Source: Thermofilaceae archaeon
GTDB lineage: Archaea; Thermoproteota; Thermoprotei; Thermofilales; B69-G16
Assembly: GCA_027017165.1 (NCBI GenBank)
Contig: JALURF010000003.1
Location: 1 to 6,892, forward strand
DNA length: 6,892 nucleotides
Direction: 5' to 3'
In this document: positions 1 through 4,920 of the stretch, piece by piece
How positions within the stretch are numbered: the stretch's first letter is position 1
How the letters are laid out: each line of letters begins with the position of its first letter
Notes under the pieces: model-generated
Database searches by the model: none
The model's input: the letters and a program-made list of their open reading frames with translations, nothing else
Told to the model about the DNA's origin: nothing
Made by a program: the position numbers and the translations under genes

Positions 1-25
1 CTCTTAGATATGGGCCGTCTTGAAC

Positions 26-77
26 AAACCCTCCCGTTTAGGTATAGCCTAAAGAAACCTTTAGGGGAGGGTTTTTT
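26..77 (+). terminator. Hairpin plus T-tract terminator of an upstream gene
   Basis: A perfect 10-bp inverted repeat (AAACCCTCCC at 26-35, GGGAGGGTTT at 65-74) runs straight into six Ts (72-77), the form of a bacterial rho-independent terminator. The 29-nt loop has its own pairing: TTTAGG (37-42) can pair with CCTAAA (48-53), or CCTAAAG (48-54) with CTTTAGG (59-65), but not both, and the second option takes one base from the outer stem. A TAG at 5-7 could be the stop codon of a gene ending just outside the window, but the fragment is too short to tell. Archaeal terminators are usually simple T-rich runs, so this hairpin is unusual if the locus is archaeal. Confidence 0.65.
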
Positions 78-97
78 CTTGTTCGTGTTGTTTGGAC

Positions 98-125
98 TTG
101 ACAAAGACTTTTTTCTTGTTATAAA
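98..125 (+). promoter_or_regulatory. Sigma-70-type promoter (TTGACA - 16 bp - TATAAA)
   Basis: TTGACA at 98-103 is a perfect bacterial -35 hexamer. TATAAA at 120-125 matches the -10 consensus TATAAT in five of six positions, with a 16-bp spacer (17 is optimal). Transcription would begin near 131-133, giving a leader of about 150 nt before the glycosyltransferase at 287, or a free-standing RNA of about 140 nt ending at the terminator near 271. The element lies between two hairpin terminators, which supports its reality. TATAAA alone could also serve as an archaeal TATA box, but no purine-rich BRE precedes it and the upstream TTGACA would then be chance. Confidence 0.5.
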
Positions 126-148
126 CTCCAGTTTAGCTATGTCTAAAG

Positions 149-160
149 GAAGATATCTTC
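149..160. promoter_or_regulatory. 12-bp perfect palindrome, possible operator
   Basis: GAAGATATCTTC reads the same on both strands. It lies about 25-35 bp downstream of the proposed -10 element, where a dimeric repressor could act as a roadblock. With no loop it is a poor RNA hairpin, so a DNA-level role is more likely than an RNA one. A 12-bp palindrome can also occur by chance in AT-rich sequence, and no second copy is evident in the window. Confidence 0.2.
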
Positions 161-182
161 TTTTTGGAGGATGCGGAAAAGC

Positions 183-246
183 TAGTCGGGAGCCTTCGGG
201 GATGAAGGTGTAGTTTGCTTTTATCCCTAAGGAGGATTCCCGACTA
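183..246 (+). ncRNA. Structured leader RNA, unidentified (riboswitch/attenuator-like)
   Basis: A perfect 9-bp closing stem is formed by TAGTCGGGA (183-191) and TCCCGACTA (238-246). Two folds are possible inside it. In the nested fold CCTT (193-196) pairs with AAGG (229-232), and GGGAT (199-203) with ATCCC (223-227), leaving a 19-nt loop. In the alternative fold CCTTC (193-197) pairs with GAAGG (204-208), and the loop GGGAT pairs with ATCCC as a pseudoknot. GGGGA (198-202) is also complementary to TCCCC (250-254) inside the following terminator, so the folds could be mutually exclusive with termination. Position between a promoter and a terminator just ahead of a gene is the usual arrangement of a cis-regulatory RNA. 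It matches no riboswitch consensus I recognise (FMN, cobalamin, TPP, SAM, glycine, T-box, ZTP and fluoride were considered). It could instead be part of a small independent transcript. Confidence 0.45.
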
Positions 247-271
247 AAGTCCCCCAAGAGGGGGATTTTTT
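246..271 (+). terminator. Hairpin plus T-tract terminator / attenuator before GT2 gene
   Basis: TCCCCC (250-255) pairs with GGGGGA (260-265) across an AAGA loop, followed by six Ts (266-271). A-T pairs and one G-U pair can extend the stem to about 10 bp (246-255/260-269). It ends 15 bases before the preferred ATG of the glycosyltransferase and starts at the last base of the structured leader. This is the expected place for an attenuator that decides whether transcription enters the gene. It might instead simply end a small RNA, with the gene then needing another promoter, which I do not see. Confidence 0.6.
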
Positions 272-274
272 GTT

Positions 275-278
275 GGAG
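275..278 (+). promoter_or_regulatory. Shine-Dalgarno GGAG fixing the GT2 start
   Basis: GGAG lies 8 nt before the ATG at 287. The in-frame alternatives are a GTG at 278, which overlaps the motif, and an ATG at 281, only 2 nt away. The ATG at 287 is therefore preferred, and the protein then begins MKKALVVIPVFNE, with the first beta strand close to the N-terminus as usual in the family. Confidence 0.6.
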
Positions 279-286
279 TGATGATT

Positions 287-1237
287 ATGAAAAAAGCTTT
301 GGTTGTAATTCCGGTTTTTAACGAAGAAAAGCATCTTCGATCGGTTCTGTCTTCTCTTCCCGATAGGGTTCTAGATATCCAGTTGGATACTTTGGTTATT
401 AACGATGGTTCTTCGGACCGTTCCCGGAGAATCGCCCGAGAGGCAGGTGTTTTGCTGATTAATCATTCTCAAAACCGGGGTTACGGTGTAGCGGTGATTG
501 CCGGTCTTAATTTTGCTCGTCAGCAAGATTACGATTATGTGGTTAAAATGGATGCCGACGGTCAGCACGACCCTAGGGAAATAGAAAAACTCGTAACTCC
601 TATATTGAATGGTGAAGCTGACGTTGTAATTGGTTCAAGATTTAAAGAAAAAACGCCCAGTAGCGATATGCCGGTGTATCGGAAAATAGGAAATAAAATC
701 CTAAACCTTTTCACCACTCCTCAGAGGAGAGATATAACCGATAGTCAAAGCGGTTTCAGAGCCTATAATCGTAAAGCTTTAAAAGCTATAGGGATAACTA
801 CAGATGGCATAGGAGTAGACTCTCAAATTTTAATGGAAATTAACGATAAAAACTTGAGAATAAAAGAGGTTCCCATTTCGTGTCAGTATGACGGCTTAGA
901 TACGTCAACATATAACCCTATAAAACATACACTTTCCGTCATAACAAGTATAATAGTGTATATAACGGAGGGAAGGCCGCTCTACTACCTTGGTATACCA
1001 GCGTCAATCTTACTCTTTGCAAGTGTATACCTATTCTTGCGTCTACTTGACATATTTAACAGGACGCGATACTTCAGTATAGAAATAGCCCTATTAGGAA
1101 TGACGGCTTTATTCGCAGGGCTTACGTTAGCGATAGCGGCTCTGATCTTATTCGCGATAGGCAGAATGGTCGTGAGATTAATTCACAAGAGTATGGAAAA
1201 TTACAAATATAGCGAATATGAAGAAACCGACGGTTAG
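287..1237 (+). CDS. Family 2 glycosyltransferase, polyprenyl-phosphate type, two C-terminal TM helices
   Basis: The 316-residue protein is a GT-A glycosyltransferase of the dolichol-phosphate mannose/glucose synthase type. Motifs in order: IPVFNEE (8-14), NDGSSD (39-44, nucleotide binding), NRGYG (63-67), the metal-binding DAD at 89-91 within a DADGQHDP motif, GSRF (116-119), and the acceptor-site motif DSQSGFRAY (152-160). Two hydrophobic helices follow (about 236-256 and 265-293), then a charged tail. It probably transfers a sugar from a nucleotide-sugar to a polyprenyl phosphate on the cytoplasmic membrane face. The sugar cannot be told from sequence. The start is set by the Shine-Dalgarno at 275-278. 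The gene is 2 bp from the next glycosyltransferase, so they are probably co-transcribed. Codon use is uneven: none of the first 6 Ile codons is ATA, against 19 of the last 27, with the change near nt 575-590. The gene may be mosaic, or the contig misassembled. Confidence 0.9.
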   Translation: MKKALVVIPVFNEEKHLRSVLSSLPDRVLDIQLDTLVINDGSSDRSRRIAREAGVLLINHSQNRGYGVAVIAGLNFARQQDYDYVVKMDADGQHDPREIEKLVTPILNGEADVVIGSRFKEKTPSSDMPVYRKIGNKILNLFTTPQRRDITDSQSGFRAYNRKALKAIGITTDGIGVDSQILMEINDKNLRIKEVPISCQYDGLDTSTYNPIKHTLSVITSIIVYITEGRPLYYLGIPASILLFASVYLFLRLLDIFNRTRYFSIEIALLGMTALFAGLTLAIAALILFAIGRMVVRLIHKSMENYKYSEYEETDG

Positions 1238-1239
1238 CG

Positions 1240-2427
1240 ATGCATATACTATTCTACGGCTTAAACCTAAACCCTCCATGGGTCGAAGGATTGAGAAACA
1301 GTGCAAGAGAACTGGCTAAAAGACTCATTCTGAAAAACTATCAAGTATCTTTCCTAACCAAAGGTGTTATAGGAGAACCTGAAGAAGAAACTATAGATGG
1401 AATAAATTATATAAGAATACCAGCGGCGTCCACTAGCAGTTACAGCGATGGAAGCCTAAAATTCTTATTAAAATCTCTTCAAACTCTCGGAGAAATCGTA
1501 GATAGATATAAGGTAGACTTGGTTCATGGCCATAGCAGTTATCCACTATTGGGTTTTACGGAGTTACGCAGCGGTGTTCCCCGAGTGTTCACTCTATATT
1601 CTAGGATAGGTTCCCATTCTAAAACTCTAGAATACAGTATGATTACAAATACGCTTTTAAAAATTGCCAAAAGCAGTTTTTTTGCGTACGCCCTAAGCTT
1701 CTCCGTAGACCACGTAGTGTGTATATCCGATTCTATATACAATTCTCTTCCTTCATTCATTAGAAAACAAGCGAGTATCATACCAGTAGGCGTAGATATT
1801 AATCGCTTTAACCCGCGGAGAGATGGGAGGAAAATCAGAGAAGAGCTAGGAATAGGAAACAATAAGATAGTTTTCATGGCGGGAGATTTAACACCTTGGA
1901 AAGGAGCCGAAGTATTCATAGAAGCGGCTAGCGTTATCGCGCAGAAATACAAGCAAGTATTTTTCATTATGACGGCTAAAGAAACCTATGAATTTGAGAG
2001 AGAAAGACTTAACAAAATAGAAAATTTAATTAAAGCATATGGGTTAGAGGAGAAATTCTATATTCTCGGAATTAGAGAGGATATAGAAGAAGTTTATGCC
2101 ACCTCAAATATAGTAGTATTACCCTACCTCGAGACATTCGCGCTCATGTCCATACCCTTAAGCCTTCTAGAGGCTATGGCGTCCTGTAAGCCGGTAGTAG
2201 CTTCTAAAATAGGTGATATGGACAAGATTGTACGAGATGGAAGAGATGGATTACTGGTATCCCCTGGCTCTGTTAAAGAACTCGCTGAGAAGGTACTATA
2301 CTTGCTTAATAATGAGGATACGGCCATACAGCTAGGCTTGAATGCGAGAGAAAAAATAGAAAGAGAGTATAGCTGGGACGCTGTCGTAGAGAAATATGAT
2401 ATATTATATAATGTATTATTTCACTAA
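1240..2427 (+). CDS. Family 4 (GT-B) glycosyltransferase
   Basis: The 395-residue protein has the two-domain GT-B layout of group 1/GT4 retaining glycosyltransferases and the usual length. The N-terminal Rossmann domain (about 1-180) contains LVHGHSS (94-100) and CISDS (161-165). The linker motif is IPVGVD (181-186 plus D187 nearby), and the donor-binding domain has GDLTPWKG (215-222) and PYLETF...LLEAMA (295-314). The second Glu of the usual E-x7-E motif is present (E311), but the first position is Met303; the nearest upstream Glu is E298. This spacing variant may be tolerated, as the rest of the donor site looks intact. No signal peptide or TM helix is seen, so it is probably a cytoplasmic enzyme associated with the membrane face, extending a lipid-linked glycan. 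It starts with ATG 2 bp after the GT2 stop codon, without a strong Shine-Dalgarno, which suggests coupling. Donor and acceptor are unknown. Confidence 0.9.
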   Translation: MHILFYGLNLNPPWVEGLRNSARELAKRLILKNYQVSFLTKGVIGEPEEETIDGINYIRIPAASTSSYSDGSLKFLLKSLQTLGEIVDRYKVDLVHGHSSYPLLGFTELRSGVPRVFTLYSRIGSHSKTLEYSMITNTLLKIAKSSFFAYALSFSVDHVVCISDSIYNSLPSFIRKQASIIPVGVDINRFNPRRDGRKIREELGIGNNKIVFMAGDLTPWKGAEVFIEAASVIAQKYKQVFFIMTAKETYEFERERLNKIENLIKAYGLEEKFYILGIREDIEEVYATSNIVVLPYLETFALMSIPLSLLEAMASCKPVVASKIGDMDKIVRDGRDGLLVSPGSVKELAEKVLYLLNNEDTAIQLGLNAREKIEREYSWDAVVEKYDILYNVLFH

Positions 2428-2441
2428 GGGATTATTTCTGT

Positions 2442-3641
2442 TTAGAGAAGAGAACGACCCTGTACATGAGGATAATCCACTTCTAATAGCTTTAGAATAG
2501 TAGGCATTATATCTACAACTCTACCTTCTTTTAAAATTTGAGCTTCTACTCCTTCTCCCCCAAAAATCAGAGGTACATACATCTCCTCCATACTTAGCCC
2601 GCCGTGATCCCCCTTCTCCCCTATAGGCAAAAAGTCGAAACCATAGCCGTTAGAGACGGCTAGGGCCAGATCTCCCGTTCTTTCATTAACTAGCCTATAC
2701 TCGCCTAGCTGATCTCTAGTTCTTACATCTTCGAATTCTTTTCTCTGTGAGAGCAGGTCAGCAACTATGCTTATACGTTTTTCATCCTCAAACCAGAACT
2801 GTACATGCCTTGACACCACCGCCGCATGTATCGAATCCCCCCTCTTGCCTCTATAATGTATTAAAGCAGCCGCAGAAACATACTTCACACTCTCCATTTC
2901 GTATCCTGCATCGCTTAAATCTAGTTTCTCTATACTGATTTTAGAGCGCAAAGGTATATGTCCATGATCCGCAGAGACCACGACCGCTGTTTTCCTTCCA
3001 AGCTTCTTCGCTATATTTAGAAACTCTCCTATTTTCTCATCCAATTTCTCGATAACCTCTAGGTATTCTTTGGAATCGGAACCGTATCTATGCCCTGCCT
3101 TATCTGTATCGTTAAACATCATATAGTAAAACGAATGTTTCCCCTCTCTATAGTCTCTAATGAATTCATCAAAAGCCCCTACTACTCTAGTTCTAAGCTT
3201 TTTATAAAGATTAGGATGTTTAACTAGGAAGTTCATAACAAAGTTCATATGCTCAGATATAAAACCCGCAGTTTTCCTCAATATCCTTTTTTTAAAAGAA
3301 TCTCCAGCGCCTCGTCTAAAATAGGCGCCGTAAACCCCGCCTGAAAGCCTCTTCTCTGCTAAAATCTCAAAAATAGTCTTGGCTTGGCAATACTCATCGC
3401 TGAAAATCTCGTAAAATTTTCTCTCGTTCCAATCCCAGTAGAAATGCGTTATAATCCCCGTTTTCTCCGGGTAACACCCGGTTAATATGGACATATGTCC
3501 GACAGCTGTCAGGGAGGGGTATACGGTTTTACACTTCAAGACAACGGTGCCGTTTTCTTTTAATTCATCGATGTTAGGAGTGTTTGCTTCTTCCAACTTA
3601 TCCTGTCTACATCCGTCTAATAGGAAAAACACAACTTCCAT
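2442..3641 (-). CDS. Alkaline-phosphatase-superfamily phosphodiesterase / nucleotide pyrophosphatase
   Basis: The 399-residue product belongs to the type I phosphodiesterase/nucleotide pyrophosphatase branch of the alkaline phosphatase superfamily. The expected two-metal site is complete: D9 (LLDG), nucleophile T45 (YPSLTAVGH), D180 and H184 (NDTDKAGH), D225 and H226 (SADHGH), and H346 (GDHGG). The C-terminal VDIMPTIL...GRSLL ending is typical. The N-terminus MEVVFFLLDG is the core beta strand rather than a signal peptide, so the enzyme is probably cytoplasmic. The ATG at 3641 was chosen over an in-frame GTG at 3650 because it starts at the first strand and gives a near-leaderless mRNA from a TATA-like CTTATAAG upstream. 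It converges on the GT4 gene with 14 bp between stop codons, and diverges from the DUF1616 operon. In a glycan locus it may hydrolyse a nucleotide-sugar, a lipid pyrophosphate or a phosphodiester-linked head group. Substrate cannot be inferred. Confidence 0.88.
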   Translation of the reverse strand: MEVVFFLLDGCRQDKLEEANTPNIDELKENGTVVLKCKTVYPSLTAVGHMSILTGCYPEKTGIITHFYWDWNERKFYEIFSDEYCQAKTIFEILAEKRLSGGVYGAYFRRGAGDSFKKRILRKTAGFISEHMNFVMNFLVKHPNLYKKLRTRVVGAFDEFIRDYREGKHSFYYMMFNDTDKAGHRYGSDSKEYLEVIEKLDEKIGEFLNIAKKLGRKTAVVVSADHGHIPLRSKISIEKLDLSDAGYEMESVKYVSAAALIHYRGKRGDSIHAAVVSRHVQFWFEDEKRISIVADLLSQRKEFEDVRTRDQLGEYRLVNERTGDLALAVSNGYGFDFLPIGEKGDHGGLSMEEMYVPLIFGGEGVEAQILKEGRVVDIMPTILKLLEVDYPHVQGRSLL

Positions 3642-3664
3642 TATATACACGTACTCACGCGATG

Positions 3665-3695
3665 GGCTTATAAGATGTGAAAAAGTATAAAAAGG
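3665..3695. promoter_or_regulatory. Divergent archaeal promoter region (BRE/TATA elements)
   Basis: For the rightward operon, GAAAAA (3679-3684) followed by GTATAAAAA (3685-3693) resembles an archaeal BRE plus TATA box. A start site about 25 bp downstream (near 3714) would leave a 5' UTR of roughly 14 nt before the TTG at 3728. For the leftward phosphodiesterase, the palindromic CTTATAAG (3667-3674) would place a start near 3645, at the ATG (3641), giving a nearly leaderless mRNA. The reverse complement of the rightward TATA could also serve leftward. The two boxes are about 18 bp apart, so occupancy of one may hinder the other. No bacterial -35/-10 pair is evident here, in contrast with the left end of the window. 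Confidence 0.5.
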
Positions 3696-3727
3696 TTGCT
3701 ATCATCTTAAACAAGCGTGAGTAGAAC

Positions 3728-4087
3728 TTGAACAAAATAGATGCGGTAATGGTAGCAATCCCGATAGTGGCCTTGTTGCTAGCATTATATAATCCGACTA
3801 ATCCCCTTTGGGTTATTCTGAGATTACTGCTGGCTTTTCCTGCGTTGCTCTTCATACCGGGCTATTCGATAATAAGGAATTTCTTCAATAGAGAGAAAAT
3901 CGGATTTGAAGAATGGGCTTACAGTATGGCTATAAGCGTCTCGATAATAGTGTTATCTGGCTATCTAATAGACGTTATCGGAATCCCTCTTCCATATCAG
4001 TTTTTTACAAAAATAGCATGTGGAGTAACTTTATTATCGTATGGATATGGGTTATTCCTATATTTTATGAGGGGTAAAGGTTCTTGA
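3728..4087 (+). CDS. Short DUF1616-like membrane protein
   Basis: The 119-residue protein is almost all membrane-embedded, with likely helices at about 6-22, 28-47, 65-87 and 92-113. The order RLLLAFPALLFIPGYSII (32-49), then a short loop with the acidic GFEEWAYSMAISVSI, then a Gly/Leu-rich helix, fits my memory of the start of DUF1616, an archaeal membrane-protein family of unknown function. Those proteins are usually longer (around 300 residues) with a further extracytoplasmic region, so this is a short form; no frameshift remnant follows, because the deacetylase start overlaps its stop. The start TTG at 3728 lacks a clear Shine-Dalgarno but fits the predicted promoter. An internal ATG at 3749 is possible but would trim the first helix. 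As first gene of an operon with a deacetylase and a FemAB-like protein, it may act in surface glycan assembly. The family call is moderately sure and the function unknown. Confidence 0.75.
   Translation: MNKIDAVMVAIPIVALLLALYNPTNPLWVILRLLLAFPALLFIPGYSIIRNFFNREKIGFEEWAYSMAISVSIIVLSGYLIDVIGIPLPYQFFTKIACGVTLLSYGYGLFLYFMRGKGS
4069..4074 (+). promoter_or_regulatory. Shine-Dalgarno GAGGGG for the deacetylase TTG start
   Basis: GAGGGG inside the end of the DUF1616 gene lies 9 nt before the TTG at 4084. It supports that start, which overlaps the upstream stop codon as TTGA, and implies translational coupling. Confidence 0.45.
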
Positions 4088-4920
4088 TCAACATTTTTAC
4101 GGTAGATTTAGAAGATTGGAAACATATTCACTACTTAAATCCGGAAGACGAGGTACCGGATCGATTAGAAGAGAATACAGGCTTAATATTGGGGGTTCTT
4201 CAGGATTACGATGTTAAAGCTACTTTTTTCATCGTTGGAGAAGTAGTCGAGAAGCATCCTTCTCTAATTAGGAGCATTATCCAGCACGGACATGAAATAG
4301 GCTTTCATACCTATCATCATACCCCACTCTGGAATCATAGTAGAGAAGAATTGAGAAGGGAAATAAGGAAATTCAGAAAACTCATGAAAGAAAGTTTTAG
4401 CACAGAATTCTATGGATTCAGAGCCCCTCTTTTCTCATTAAATCGTAAAACCTCGTGGGCGATAAAAGTGCTTGAAGAAGAAGGCTTTCTCTATGACTCC
4501 AGCATATTTCCCGCATGGAACCCGGTTTATGGAGAGCCAGGAGCTCCTCGTACACCCTATTTTATAAAAAGCCAGGATATAACTAAGAGATCTCATCACG
4601 GGATGATCGAGCTTCCCTTACTCACGTATAGGTTTTTAACTTTCAATATTCCAGCGGCTGGCGGAATTTATCTGAGATTCCTACCTGAAAAAATAATCTC
4701 TAAAGCAATAGAGAAATTTAATACGTTAGATAATCCAGCAGTAATTTACATTCATCCGAGAGAGGTAGACCCTTCGCCTCCTAAACTTAAACTACCTAAG
4801 TTTAAAGAGAAGTTATTCACGTACAAAACCGAAGAAACTCTGAAGAAGATTGAAAATCTCTTTAAGAAATTTCATTTTACATCAGCTATAAACTACGTTA
4901 GAGGCTGGAATATTGGGTAA
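4084..4920 (+). CDS. NodB-type polysaccharide deacetylase (DUF3473/PEP-CTERM-locus type)
   Basis: The 278-residue protein is a carbohydrate esterase family 4 (NodB) deacetylase, which removes acetyl groups from N-acetylated sugars using a metal ion. Motif 1 is FTVDLEDW (5-12), with D8, E10 and D11, followed by KATFFIVGE (45-53). Motif 2 is HTYHH (75-79), with the metal-binding pair H75 and H79. Motif 3 is GFRAPLFS (111-118), then YDSSIFP (137-143), AAGGIYLRFLP (191-201) and the late catalytic His in IHPREVDP (223-230). The VDxED start and the GG-Y-R-LP and HP-E-DP blocks mark the subgroup found in bacterial exosortase/PEP-CTERM polysaccharide loci. No signal peptide is visible, so a cytoplasmic role on a lipid-linked intermediate is likely. 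It begins with TTG in a 4-nt overlap with the DUF1616 stop and overlaps the FemAB-like gene by 8 nt, hence one operon. Confidence 0.92.
   Translation: MINIFTVDLEDWKHIHYLNPEDEVPDRLEENTGLILGVLQDYDVKATFFIVGEVVEKHPSLIRSIIQHGHEIGFHTYHHTPLWNHSREELRREIRKFRKLMKESFSTEFYGFRAPLFSLNRKTSWAIKVLEEEGFLYDSSIFPAWNPVYGEPGAPRTPYFIKSQDITKRSHHGMIELPLLTYRFLTFNIPAAGGIYLRFLPEKIISKAIEKFNTLDNPAVIYIHPREVDPSPPKLKLPKFKEKLFTYKTEETLKKIENLFKKFHFTSAINYVRGWNIG
4901..4904 (+). promoter_or_regulatory. Shine-Dalgarno GAGG for the FemAB-like TTG start
   Basis: GAGG within the last codons of the deacetylase lies 8 nt before the TTG at 4913. It decides the start, since no ATG or GTG occurs in frame nearby. Confidence 0.45.

Noticed and set aside
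166..185. GGAGG followed by ATG (171) as a possible leader-peptide gene
   Set aside because: The Shine-Dalgarno touches the ATG with no spacer, and the frame is only four codons (M-R-K-S-stop).
10..213. 67-codon open frame on the plus strand at the left end
   Set aside because: It runs through the terminator hairpin, the promoter and the structured RNA, has no Shine-Dalgarno, and its product resembles no protein I know. Its frame is also open to the left edge, so a gene end cannot be fully excluded, but the regulatory reading explains the bases better.
183..246. Identification of the structured leader as an FMN or cobalamin riboswitch
   Set aside because: It shares a short TTCCCGAC-like string with the FMN element, but the other conserved FMN blocks and the cobalamin-box sequences are absent.
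1539..1967. 142-codon antisense open frame inside the GT4 gene
   Set aside because: It is a shadow of a well-supported glycosyltransferase on the other strand and shows no recognisable motif.
2428..2441. T-rich gap between the convergent genes as a bidirectional terminator
   Set aside because: Only 14 bp, with short T runs and no hairpin. Archaeal termination could occur here, but the sequence gives no specific support.
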